Below are positions 16,404-24,474 of a DNA stretch of 64,000 nt, piece by piece. Below the pieces are notes generated by a model, which worked only from the letters and a program-made list of their open reading frames with translations, did not search any database and was not told where the DNA came from. The DNA is from Pseudomonadota bacterium (lineage in GTDB: Bacteria; Pseudomonadota; Alphaproteobacteria; Rhizobiales; Pleomorphomonadaceae): NCBI GenBank assembly GCA_018262505.1, contig JAGSYV010000009.1:1-64000 (forward strand), read 5' to 3'. Positions within the stretch are counted from its first letter, which is position 1, and the number at the start of each line of letters is the position of its first letter. Position numbers and translations under genes: made by a program.

Positions 16404-17345
16404 ATGGTTGAAAGCGTGAATTCATATCTCGATCAGCTGCTGCATATCCACTGGTTGCGACCGGAAACGGCCCTCTGGCGTACGTTTGATTGCCTGCTGA
16501 TGGAGAAGTACGGAAATATTTCTGGCTGCTCCGCCGACCTCGGATGCGGCGATGGCACCATGAGCTTCGTCATGGCTGGCGGTCGACTGCGAGACTACGA
16601 CGTGTTCCTCGATGTGGGCGACCTGAAAAGCTACAATTCAGGCGCCGACATCTACAACCAGCACACCAGTGTTTCGGTAGAGACCGACCAGAACCACTTG
16701 CGATATGGCTTCGAGTGGGGCATCGACCACAAGGAAGGCCTGATCGACAAGGCGAAGCGCTTTGCCCCCTTCTACCGGAACAACCTTGTCTTCGACCTGA
16801 ACAAGAAGCTGCCGTTCGATGACGGGTACTTCGACTCGGCCTTCTCCAACATACTTTACTGGCTGGACGACATGGACGTCGTGCTGTCCGAGTGGCAGCG
16901 GGTGATCAAGGACAAGGGCCGGCTGCACATTTTTGTCCCCAACAACACCTTCAAGCAAAAGGCCTGGCTTTACTACCAAGCGCCGCACTCCGGAAACCTG
17001 AGGTATCTCAATTACTTCGATCGGGGATACAATGCCCTGATCCACCACTGCTACGATCGCGCGACATGGCAAGCGATCTTCAAGAAAAACGGCTTCGCGG
17101 TCTCGGACCACCACCTCTACCTGACCGATCCGGTGATGGATGTCTGGAACATCGGCACGCGGCCGGTTGCTCCCCTGCTGATCAACATGGCCGCCAAGCT
17201 GGCGTCGGCCGACAGGGGAGCGGTGAAGGAAGAGTGGGTCGACTATTTCCGCCGCTTTTTCGCTCCCATCGTCGAAGGTGAATTCGAGCGCGTGGTTCCC
17301 GAGCAAGAAGCTGCCTTCCATTTCTTCGTGCTGGAGAGAAGCTGA
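16404..17345 (+). CDS. Class I SAM-dependent methyltransferase
   Basis: A 313-residue protein. Motif I is DLGCGDGTMSF at about residues 45-55, followed by LDVGD and, further on, a motif-IV-like FDDGYFDSAFSNILYWLDD and ELQ-type helix (LSEWQRVIKDKGRLHIFVPN), the layout of Methyltransf_11-type enzymes. The ATG at 16404 is chosen for its good ribosome site; an open frame extends far upstream but lacks family similarity. Composition is less GC-rich than the neighbours, suggesting transfer. Substrate unknown; related enzymes act on lipids, glycans or small metabolites. Confidence 0.85.
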   Translation: MVESVNSYLDQLLHIHWLRPETALWRTFDCLLMEKYGNISGCSADLGCGDGTMSFVMAGGRLRDYDVFLDVGDLKSYNSGADIYNQHTSVSVETDQNHLRYGFEWGIDHKEGLIDKAKRFAPFYRNNLVFDLNKKLPFDDGYFDSAFSNILYWLDDMDVVLSEWQRVIKDKGRLHIFVPNNTFKQKAWLYYQAPHSGNLRYLNYFDRGYNALIHHCYDRATWQAIFKKNGFAVSDHHLYLTDPVMDVWNIGTRPVAPLLINMAAKLASADRGAVKEEWVDYFRRFFAPIVEGEFERVVPEQEAAFHFFVLERS

Positions 17346-17496
17346 CCGGCTGACGGCGGGACAGGACGGGCGACCGCCGACACCCCCGGAAAACCGCAAT
17401 ATCGTCCAAGCCGCGCGCATCTGCCGCTGTCATCCCGTCAGCCGTGATCCGTGGGGGGCCAAACCGCCCCACGCTCAATTCACGAAAGGCAGGATC

Positions 17497-17994
17497 ATGC
17501 AGTCGTTCATCGAACGGATGGCCGAAGGAAACCGCGCGGCCCCCACCACCGCCGCCGAGGGCTGGACGGCCCATCCCAGCTTTCCCGGCGTCGAACTGAA
17601 GTCGCTCGTCCGGGGAGCTGCTACCGGCGGCGCCTTCTCGACGCTGATGGTCCGCATCGCCCCGGGTGGCGCCATGCTGCCGCACCGGCACGACGGGCAG
17701 GTGGAGCAGCACTTCGTCGTTTCAGGCCAGGGCGTTGTCGATCTCGCCGGGCGGGCCGTCGACTATGCCGAAGGCGCGCTGCTGATCATCCCCCGCGCCA
17801 CCGAGCACTCGATCCGGGCCGGCGAGACTGGTATGACGCTGATGGCGCTGCATGCGGCGGCGGAAGCCGGACGCCAGGACACGGCCGACCTTCGCCGTGC
17901 CCTGCTCAGGGAAACAAATCGCCTTGCCCCACGCGCCGCGCCGGCGCATCCAGCGCCCCGACCGTTGCGCGCTGCCCGGCGAGCGGCTCGATGA
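17497..17994 (+). CDS. Cupin domain protein
   Basis: A 165-residue frame. A single cupin barrel spans about residues 35-130. Metal ligands are visible in LPHRHDGQVEQHFVVSGQG (two His plus Glu/His) and PRATEHSIRAG (second motif His). The likely ribosome site is GAAAGGCAGG before the ATG. The last ~30 residues are Ala/Pro/Arg-rich and overlap, in another frame, the remains of an AraC C-terminal domain, so the true protein may originally have been a cupin-AraC regulator that was frameshifted near 17930. Confidence 0.7.
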   Translation: MQSFIERMAEGNRAAPTTAAEGWTAHPSFPGVELKSLVRGAATGGAFSTLMVRIAPGGAMLPHRHDGQVEQHFVVSGQGVVDLAGRAVDYAEGALLIIPRATEHSIRAGETGMTLMALHAAAEAGRQDTADLRRALLRETNRLAPRAAPAHPAPRPLRAARRAAR

Positions 17995-18169
17995 GGCCAT
18001 CGATCTCGAAGCGCGATTGCGCCTCGCGCGACGGCTGATCCTTGCCGGCGTCGCCCTCGCCGAGACGGCGGCCAGCGCCGGCTTTGCCGACCAGAGCCAC
18101 CTCAACCGCGCCTTCCGCAAGCTGATGGGCACCTCGCCCGGCCGCTGGGCGCGCCAGATGCGCCGTTAA
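17972..18169 (+). pseudogene. AraC-type HTH fragment
   Basis: Encodes EARLRLARRLILAGVALAE followed by TAASAGFADQSHLNRAFRK and GTSPGRWARQMRR, the second helix-turn-helix of an AraC/XylS regulator up to its natural end. No first helix-turn-helix precedes it. It is in a different frame from the cupin gene in front, consistent with a broken cupin-AraC gene. Confidence 0.7.
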
Positions 18170-18288
18170 CGAGGCGGGCAAAATAAACCGTTGATCGGCT
18201 TCGCCTGATTGTATCTCAGTTGTAATCGAGCTACCCTGGGTAGGTATCACTTGCCGCTTCCGGTTGAGGAACCGAAACGCGCTGGCGC

Positions 18289-18780
18289 ATGCCTCTGTCA
18301 GAAGAGTTCGCGAAATTGGCCCGAAACTATGTGATTTGTTGTGAAGCGCGGCGGCTCGCAGCCAAGGCATGGAGTGTCCTGAAGGGCCGGGAAACGGAGT
18401 TCGACAGGGACGAGGCCATGGCTCTCTTCGCGGATCTGCGATCCGTCGACGAGAACTACTACCACTACAACATATGCAAGCTGCTCTTTCAGAGAGGCGA
18501 CGGCGAATTCACCGCCTTCGCCGACTGCAAATTCGGCCCGACGCAATTCCTCGTCGCGCAGGGCTACCGGTGGGGAAAAGGCGTGGCGCCCGACCTCGAC
18601 CTGGCGCGGCAGCATTACGCCATGGGCTTTCGCCTCGGCAATATCCCCTGCTTCCTGGCGCTCTTCAGCATGCTTTCCCTGCGCGCCAAGCTCGCCAACA
18701 TCGCCGCCATGCTCCTGCGATCCGTCGAGTTCGTCTACCTGAAGTCCAAATCGGAAGACGACACGCGGATCCTGTACTGA
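18289..18780 (+). CDS. Hypothetical protein with Sel1-like repeat character
   Basis: A 163-residue protein without signal peptide. The helical pairs (DEAMALFADLRSVDENYYHY; then YRWGKGVAPDLDLARQHYAM and GFRLGNIPCFLALF) resemble degenerate Sel1/TPR units: Y-x-W-G-x-G-V-x-x-D-x-x-x-A is a typical Sel1 turn. Such repeats mediate protein-protein contacts. Start uncertain (no strong ribosome site). Genes on both sides are unrelated. Confidence 0.6.
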   Translation: MPLSEEFAKLARNYVICCEARRLAAKAWSVLKGRETEFDRDEAMALFADLRSVDENYYHYNICKLLFQRGDGEFTAFADCKFGPTQFLVAQGYRWGKGVAPDLDLARQHYAMGFRLGNIPCFLALFSMLSLRAKLANIAAMLLRSVEFVYLKSKSEDDTRILY

Positions 18781-18844
18781 GCCGCCGCCAAAAGATCCTG
18801 CCCGCCCCCGAACCGTCGCTCGGGAGCGGTCCTTGTCTTCGCCC

Positions 18845-19612
18845 TCATTTGGGCAGCTTGAACCCCGGCACCAGGATCACCTTCAACAGCTCGGTCGGCG
18901 TTGCCTTGGCCTCCTCGGCCACCGCCTTCAGGCGGTCGGTCCGGCTGGCCTGAACCCCGGCATCCGCCAGCTTCTTGATGATCTCGTCTGGAGAGAGCGC
19001 CAGTTCGGTCGCCACCTGCTCGATGGTCTTGGCGCCAAATCCGGCACCCTCGAAGCGCTGGTCGACCAGCTCGGGCGTCCAGGCGGCGTTGGCATCGATC
19101 GGCGCCGGCAGCACCGACGGCACCCGCTTTGCCACTTCCACCCAGATCTCGGCCGGAGTGGCGCCGTTGCGGTCAGCCACCCGCCGCATGGTCTCGCTCG
19201 TCGAGTCCACCTTGAAGCCGGCATCGCGGATGGCGCCGATAATGGCGCCGGCCGGCGTCGCGGTGCGCAGGGCCAGGGTGTCCAGCGTCGCCTCTTCGGC
19301 GTGTCCGAACGGCGGCTCCATGCTGGCATCCACCGACCAGGACGCCTTGATGGCCGCGCTGAGATCGAGCACCCAGGTGAAAGGCGGCACGCCCCACAAG
19401 GTGCCGGCGACCAGCACGGCGAGCAGCGCGGCGGCGGCCGGCGCTTCCGGCCGGATCGACACCCGCTGCTGGAACCGGTGCCTGAGATAGGCCACGAACT
19501 GCCGCCAGAACAGCATCAGGCCGGTGACCCCCATGATCAGGAAGCCGCCGGTGGTCATCATCGAGGTTACTGCCCGCCAGCTGAATTGCCGGCCATCGCT
19601 CAAATCGGTCAT
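18845..19612 (-). CDS. Membrane protein with long C-terminal helical region, DUF4405-like N-terminus
   Basis: A 255-residue protein. Two membrane segments at about residues 20-42 (MTTGGFLIMGVTGLMLFW) and 57-80 resemble the opening of DUF4405/cytochrome-b-like proteins. The remaining 170 residues are a soluble repeat-like helical region with recurring ATPAEIW, TPELVDQRFE, SPDEIIKKLADAG and TPTELLKVI units, reminiscent of tandem helix-turn-helix repeats. GGAGG five bases before the ATG supports the start. Function unknown. Confidence 0.7.
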   Translation of the reverse strand: MTDLSDGRQFSWRAVTSMMTTGGFLIMGVTGLMLFWRQFVAYLRHRFQQRVSIRPEAPAAAALLAVLVAGTLWGVPPFTWVLDLSAAIKASWSVDASMEPPFGHAEEATLDTLALRTATPAGAIIGAIRDAGFKVDSTSETMRRVADRNGATPAEIWVEVAKRVPSVLPAPIDANAAWTPELVDQRFEGAGFGAKTIEQVATELALSPDEIIKKLADAGVQASRTDRLKAVAEEAKATPTELLKVILVPGFKLPK

Positions 19613-19839
19613 GAATGCCTCCAGCCCATCGCAGCGCCTGATCTTCGGCGAAAGCCGGCCCTGTCCAAAGCCGGCAGCAGGCGCTGCCCAATGCCCGCGA
19701 CTGTCCTTCGCGCACAGTACCTTCGCAATCGCGAATATACTAATGTTTTGTAATCAGCCGTCGCAGCGTCCAGACCGGCGATACAGCCCGATACAATTGC
19801 GCGCGCTTTTCGAAGAGGAGGAGACAAGGCGTGCAATGC

Positions 19840-20010
19840 CCTATATCCGCCCTCGTCCTTTCCGGCTCGAGGTCCTGCGCCTCCGCAGAGGAAGACAGCT
19901 TGATGGAAGGAGACGACGGCCTCTATCGCTTTGTCTCAATTATATAATTCTGCCATCCGAGCGAAGGCTGGGACCTCAGGCAGAACGAAGCGAACCGCCG
20001 GTATAGGTCT
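19840..20010. repeat. Family A palindromic repeat, copy A4 (diverged)
   Basis: The left arm GAGGTCCTGCGCCTCCGCAG and right arm CATCCGAGCGAAGGCTGGGA lie around an A/T-rich centre (TATATAATTC). The tail GCCGGTATAGGTCTCTCTG is altered. It abuts family B copy B1. Confidence 0.6.
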
Positions 20011-20030
20011 CTCTGTCCAGCGGGCTCCGC

Positions 20031-20277
20031 AGAGCCTGCCTCAAAATTCGCTGGGGTGTGGCAGATGGCAACGAACGCGAGAACCGGAGTGGAGCGGACT
20101 TGAAGCAACTCCAGCAAAAGTGCCCAGCGGTTTTGCGTCCGGAGTTGCGTCTTGAAAAACAGTCCGTGAGCACCGGAAGCGCAGGGTTCTAAGCCCAAGC
20201 ATCCGCCCGAAAAGTTGCAGACTTTTCGGGCCAAGCGGCTGCCAGAGTTGCCCACCCCAGTAGAATTTTCAGGCTCT
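20031..20277 (-). repeat. Family B structured repeat, copy B1 (both optional modules)
   Basis: The outer stem is AGAGCCTG (20031-20038) with CAGGCTCT (20270-20277), continued by AAAATTC-GCTGGGGTG against CACCCCAG-TA-GAATTTT. The core hairpin is CGGAC..GTCCG. Module 1 (CAACTCC..GGAGTTG enclosing GCAAAA..TTTTGC) sits in the core loop. Module 2 (CCCGAAAAGT..ACTTTTCGGG) follows. The outer end overlaps the stop codon of the NifX-like gene. Confidence 0.8.
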
Positions 20278-20663
20278 CAGTGGTGGCAGTCCTCACCCTC
20301 GGCGTGTTGGGCGCAGGTATGGTCGGCGGAAAAGGCTGCGAGATCCTGGCTCAGAAAGGCTTCCACCACATCGCCCACCTTGCGGTGGTCGCCGGCGTAA
20401 AACGGCTGGATACCCGAGGCGAGGAAACCGGAAAGCGGCCGCGCGCCCATGCCGTAGGCGACGATGGCGGTCACGCCGCGTTCGGCCAGTTGGCGCACCG
20501 GCGCCAGGCAATTGTCATGCGGCTCGGCCGGCAGGATAGCCGCTTCCGCCACGCTGCCATTCTCGATGCGGAACAGCGAGAAGGCGTCGCAATGGCCGAA
20601 ATGGCCGGAGATATCGGCATCGAAGCCGCCGGGGGCGTCGGAGGGTACGGCAAGCAAGGTCAT
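20277..20663 (-). CDS. NifX/NifB-type iron-molybdenum cluster-binding protein
   Basis: A 128-residue dinitrogenase iron-molybdenum cofactor biosynthesis-like domain: LLAVPSDAPGGFDADISGHFGHCDAFSLF is split as the typical S-x-x-F-G-H-C start, with VTAIVAYGMGARPLSGF near residue 75 and a His/Cys-rich tail (HTCAQHAEGEDCHH) that could bind metal. Such proteins outside nif clusters are thought to carry Fe-S or Mo-Fe clusters; no nif genes are seen here. It is separated from the co-oriented DUF134 gene by family B copy B2, and its own stop codon is the edge of copy B1. Confidence 0.85.
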   Translation of the reverse strand: MTLLAVPSDAPGGFDADISGHFGHCDAFSLFRIENGSVAEAAILPAEPHDNCLAPVRQLAERGVTAIVAYGMGARPLSGFLASGIQPFYAGDHRKVGDVVEAFLSQDLAAFSADHTCAQHAEGEDCHH

Positions 20664-20710
20664 GATCGGTCTTCATCCTTTGGGTTCTCATCGTATTCCC
20701 GGGGAATCTG

Positions 20711-20843
20711 TCCTGAAATTCGCTGGGTCGCGGCAGATAGCGAAGGCTTTGAGAACCGGCGCGGAGCGGACGTTGAGGTCCGTGAGCACCGGAAGCGCAG
20801 AAGCCAAAGCTAGGTGCCCGACCCAGTAGAATTTCGGGGCAGG
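20711..20843 (-). repeat. Family B structured repeat, copy B2 (minimal form)
   Basis: Minimal form without either module. The outer stem is CCTGAAATTC-GCTGGGTC paired with GACCCAG-TA-GAATTTCggggcAGG; the core hairpin is CGGAC-gttgag-GTCCG. It contains the last 11 codons or so and the stop of the DUF134 gene, so the element now supplies that protein's C-terminus. Confidence 0.8.
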
Positions 20844-21184
20844 CTCCCAAGCTCAACGGTGTCCTTCGGCTTGTGCCCGCACCCGCCGCCCTTCGGCCGC
20901 GTCACGTTGCCGCCCTCGATGCGCAGGGCCAGCCCGGCCGTTATGGCGGTGGCGGTCGTCCGCCGCGCCTCGGCGAGGATGCGCGACAGCGTCGACCGCG
21001 ACACGTTCATCCGCCGCGCCGCTTCCTGCTGGTCCAACCCCTCGACATCGACGAGGCGCAAAGCTTCGCAACCATCGAGCGTCAACACGATTTCGCTCAA
21101 TGAAACCAGCGGGATGCCTTGCGGCTTGAAGTAGCTGGCCGGTGCGTCGTCGCCGACGGTGCGGGGTTTCCGAGGTCTCGCCAT
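20810..21184 (-). CDS. DUF134 family DNA-binding protein
   Basis: A 124-residue protein from the ATG at 21184 (MARPRKPR, a typical start). The DUF134/UPF0251 signature is SLSEIVLTLDGCEALRLVD then GLDQQEAARRMNVSRSTLSRIL, a helix-turn-helix of the sigma-70 region 4 type. Family members often sit beside NifX-like proteins, as here, and probably regulate them. The C-terminal GSLPRNSTGSGT is encoded by family B copy B2; relatives end near the Cys-His-rich GGGCGHKP segment. Confidence 0.87.
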   Translation of the reverse strand: MARPRKPRTVGDDAPASYFKPQGIPLVSLSEIVLTLDGCEALRLVDVEGLDQQEAARRMNVSRSTLSRILAEARRTTATAITAGLALRIEGGNVTRPKGGGCGHKPKDTVELGSLPRNSTGSGT

Positions 21185-21361
21185 CCGGTCTCCGTTGTGG
21201 GAATACACCCATAACATGCGCCGCCGATCAGCGGCGCAACAGTCGGTTATGCACGTATACTCATAATAAACGAGGGCACCAGCGACGCGCATGCGACCAT
21301 CGCGGCTCACTAAAGCCGGCAATCGTCTTCCGTCACACCCGCCGTCAGGAGCGGATCGCCG

Positions 21362-21735
21362 CTACGTACAGGCCTCTTCGAGAACCGCGCCTGCTCGCAA
21401 CAGAACCATGTCGCCCTTGTCGACGCAGCGCTTCTTCCTGACCGACCCCGCAAGGTCGAAACCGGCCGGCAAGGCAGCCTTCGCAATGGCCGCCACCCTG
21501 AACCGCTCGGCGATGTTCCCGGTTGCGAAATGCCCACAACCCAGCAAACCCAGCCCGGTTAGCCAATAGACCAAGCCGCGCCGCTGCCAGAACGGCCTGA
21601 TGTCGCGCACCTCCGGGAAGGCACCGCATCAGCCGGACATTGACCAGCGGAATGAAGGCCACCATCGCCGTCTTGGCGTGGCCGTAGGCGTCGCACGACC
21701 TGACCGCCCCGGCCCGGCATCGCTGATGCCGCCCG
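21362..21735 (-). pseudogene. Remnant of the repeated membrane-protein family, copy 1
   Basis: Encodes RSCDAYGHAKTAMVAFIPLV, the signature also found in the two genes at 22.6-25.3 kb, then after a frameshift near 21610 an RDIRPFWQRRGLVYWLTGLG membrane segment and a terminal part (VRKKRCVDKGDMVLLRAGAV). The upstream half is missing. It is the most decayed of three neighbouring paralogues. Confidence 0.65.
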
Positions 21736-21737
21736 CC

Positions 21738-21881
21738 CTATTTCCCCTGCTTGTCGATGTATTTACCGACAGCCGGCGCCGCGACGATCGCCACCGCCGC
21801 CCAGACCAGCGCCCATTTCAGGCTCCTGCGCCCGTCACGGCGGCGCCGGCCCAGCAGCCTTCGCAAAACCATGCCCAACAT
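21738..21881 (-). CDS. Small Arg-rich/transmembrane protein, paralogue of the one at 15.8 kb
   Basis: 47 residues from the ATG at 21881: MLGMVLRRLLGRRRRDGR, then SLKWALVWAAVAIVAAPAVG and KYIDKQGK. It shares the C-terminal 27 residues' pattern with the protein at 15809-15940 while DNA differs at many third positions, supporting a real small membrane protein. The strong positive charge before the helix predicts cytoplasmic N-terminus. Function unknown. Confidence 0.55.
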   Translation of the reverse strand: MLGMVLRRLLGRRRRDGRRSLKWALVWAAVAIVAAPAVGKYIDKQGK

Positions 21882-22046
21882 CGCCAGTCTCCCGCCATCC
21901 TGCCGCGACCGACCATCGCGGCGTTCCAGGGGACAATGGTTTGGGGCACGTCCGGTTCCGCCTCTCAACCAACGTCGAGGATGGATTTCAGCGCCATCAC
22001 TGGTTACAGATATCCACAACCACACCTCGCCAACCCTCGGAATGAC

Positions 22047-22565
22047 ATGCGAAAACTTGCCGCCGCCGCCCTGCTCTGCCTTGCCATCCTGCCCTCCCCG
22101 GCCGCCGCCCGCTGGGATCACCCGGACCCGTCGAGCCAGTTTCCCGGCTGGTTGTTCCAGATGAATGATGATGATGGGACATTTCGCTACACCTGCGCCG
22201 CGCCTCGGATCTGCGGCGAGGGCTCGATCGTCAGCTACCGCCTGCACGCCGCACCGGCGCCCACCGAGGCCGAGATCCGTTCAGCGCAAAAGGAGCCGCG
22301 CCTGCCGATCACCTGCCGGCGCATCGGCAAAGAAGAGTCCTGCGAGTATCCGAACGCCATCGACAGCAAGGGCCGCCCCACCCACTGGCGGCCGACCTCG
22401 ATCAAGGGCTTGAAGGCCGATGTGTTTCACAGCGGCTATCTGTACAAGCGCCTGCCGGGCGGCGGGCACTCTCTCATCACTATCTCCAGCTCGGCCCTGA
22501 CCTACAAGCAGGCCCGGAAGAACTACGACATGATCAGGTCATCACTGACCGACGCCAGTCTGTAG
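22047..22565 (+). CDS. Secreted hypothetical protein
   Basis: 172 residues with a clear signal peptide (MRKLAAAALLCLAILPSPAAA), predicted cleavage after about residue 21. The mature part has four cysteines (YTCAAPRICGEG; PITCRRIGKEESCEY) spaced for two disulfides. No known domain recognised. It lies between copies of the unknown membrane-protein family on the opposite strand; the location suggests a periplasmic role but no partner can be named. Confidence 0.75.
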   Translation: MRKLAAAALLCLAILPSPAAARWDHPDPSSQFPGWLFQMNDDDGTFRYTCAAPRICGEGSIVSYRLHAAPAPTEAEIRSAQKEPRLPITCRRIGKEESCEYPNAIDSKGRPTHWRPTSIKGLKADVFHSGYLYKRLPGGGHSLITISSSALTYKQARKNYDMIRSSLTDASL

Positions 22566-22606
22566 CCGGCACCGCAACCGTCACCACGCCCCCAGAAAGC
22601 CGGCCG

Positions 22607-24445
22607 CTACAGCCCGCACTCTCTAGCCGTCAGCGTTACGCCGACGAGTTCGCGCGCCCCGTCGCCATAGCTGTTGACGATGGTGGCGCCGGCTTTCAAA
22701 AGCGGAATGAAGGTTCTGCCCTCGCAGACCTCATGACGGGCCATCTTCGGGAAGAAATCGTCGAGGATCGGATTGCCGCGCTTCATCTCCTCGATCACCC
22801 GCGGGGTGACCAGAAAGGTTCTGAAAATCTCCATCCCCCGCGCCTCGTGGGCGAGCTGCGGCACCAGCTTGTCGCCATCAGGCACTGGCGGCTCGGAGGT
22901 CACCGCCTTGATCGTCTCCTCGAGCCCCAGTCTGTTGAGGAAATGCTGAACGCGCAGCTCCGGCGGGAAATCCTCGTTGACCGCCAGGCTCCACATGGTC
23001 CGCGTCCCGATCTCCCGGATCGCCATGTGGGCGACGCCGAGCAGTGCCAGACCGGCCAGAACCGAGGCCAGGACCAGCGCCGGCCGGGACCGCTCGACGA
23101 CCTCGGCCTCCTCCCGCTCCGGCGCCACGATCAGCCAGACGTTGGCAAGCGGGATGAAGGCGAGCGCCGCCGCCTTTCCGTGCCCGTGGGCACTCCGCGA
23201 TCGCGCCGCCGCGAGGCGCCACAGGGCAAAACCGCAGCCGGCCTGCACCAGCGCCCACAGCGCCACCATCGGCGCGACGTGGCCGCCGAGAACCACGCCC
23301 CGCATCGGCATCAGCAGGGCCTTGGACGCCGCCGCCACCAGGATGAGGGCGCAATTGCCCAGGAAATACGCTGCCCGTCCGATCCTCGCCGTCGCCCCCC
23401 GCACCGCGAAGATCGCCGAGAAAAGCCCGCCGATCACCGCGAGACAAAGGCTGGCGATCCAGATCTGCCGGTCGGCCTGCAGGCTGAAGCCGATCGCCCG
23501 ATACTCCAGCGTCATCCCCTGGGGCCAGCCGCCGATCAGGCCGGCAAGGCGCGACCACGCCCCGATCTCGGGCGACAGATGACAGTCGCGGCGGGTGACC
23601 GGCAACTCCCCCGCCTTGCGCCCGCTGCTGTCCGCATAGATTTCGCGCACCGTCGCCCCGGCCTTGATCAGCGGCACCATGAGCTCATTGGTGCAAACCT
23701 CATTCCTGACCGCATCCCAGAAAGCCTCCGACAGCGGCGCGCTAGCCTTGAAGGTGTAGGTCGCGCGGATCTCGGTGCCCGACGCCTCGACGCTCGACAG
23801 CGTGAGGTTGTCGCTCAGCTCATAGGGCGGATGCGCCATGTTGGCGATAAAGGCGACCCCACCCTCCAATCCCTCCACATTCACCAGATACTGAACGCTG
23901 ATGGCCGGCGGCACGCCGTCGGTCTTGCCCAGGACAAGCGCCGTCTCATGGGCGAGATTCGAGCCAAGAAACGCCGACGCCGCCAGAAGAAGAAGACCCA
24001 CGCCCACGACTTGCGGCCGCCCGCCGACGGATGCGACGCCCTCGGCCTCGGGCCGGGAGGGCGCCAGCAGCAGCCAAAGATTGGCGAGCGGCACGAAGGC
24101 GAGTGGCGCCGCCTTTACGTGCCCGAAGGCATCCCGCGAGCGCGCCGCCGACAGAAGGCCGAGACCGAAGCCCCCCACCACCGTCGCCACCATCAGCTTG
24201 ACCGCCAGTGGTCCGGCATGCCCTGTAACGATCGCCTCCGGCCCGCCCACCGCCCAGTATTGGGCGAGGCTGATGCCCAGGACGAACAGGCTGCTCCAGA
24301 AGAAATACGGTATCCGATTCAGCGGCGAGGTCGCCCGGAACCCCATGACGGACCCGATCAGCCCACCGATGCACGTCAGGCCGTGGACGCCCAGCCACAA
24401 GTTGGCAGGGCTCTGAATGAGATAGGCGGTCGCAAACTCTTCCAA
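22607..24445 (-). CDS. Membrane protein of unknown family with internal duplication
   Basis: A 612-residue protein starting at TTG (24445) behind GGGGAGA. It consists of two similar halves. Each has membrane helices, the motif RSRxAxGHxKAAxLAF(V/I)PLAN(L/V)WL (about residues 104-130 and 410-440), another helix, a ~120-residue soluble part (possibly extracytoplasmic) and a terminal motif VPLIKAGATV/IPLLKAGATI followed by R-x-C-x-L. The GHxKAAxxAFxPLANxWL segment looks like a re-entrant or amphipathic element. Not recognised as a named family. Flanked by two broken paralogues on the same strand. Confidence 0.7.
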   Translation of the reverse strand: MEEFATAYLIQSPANLWLGVHGLTCIGGLIGSVMGFRATSPLNRIPYFFWSSLFVLGISLAQYWAVGGPEAIVTGHAGPLAVKLMVATVVGGFGLGLLSAARSRDAFGHVKAAPLAFVPLANLWLLLAPSRPEAEGVASVGGRPQVVGVGLLLLAASAFLGSNLAHETALVLGKTDGVPPAISVQYLVNVEGLEGGVAFIANMAHPPYELSDNLTLSSVEASGTEIRATYTFKASAPLSEAFWDAVRNEVCTNELMVPLIKAGATVREIYADSSGRKAGELPVTRRDCHLSPEIGAWSRLAGLIGGWPQGMTLEYRAIGFSLQADRQIWIASLCLAVIGGLFSAIFAVRGATARIGRAAYFLGNCALILVAAASKALLMPMRGVVLGGHVAPMVALWALVQAGCGFALWRLAAARSRSAHGHGKAAALAFIPLANVWLIVAPEREEAEVVERSRPALVLASVLAGLALLGVAHMAIREIGTRTMWSLAVNEDFPPELRVQHFLNRLGLEETIKAVTSEPPVPDGDKLVPQLAHEARGMEIFRTFLVTPRVIEEMKRGNPILDDFFPKMARHEVCEGRTFIPLLKAGATIVNSYGDGARELVGVTLTARECGL

Positions 24446-24474
24446 GGCCGTCTCCCCGCTTGGTTTCAGCCCGG

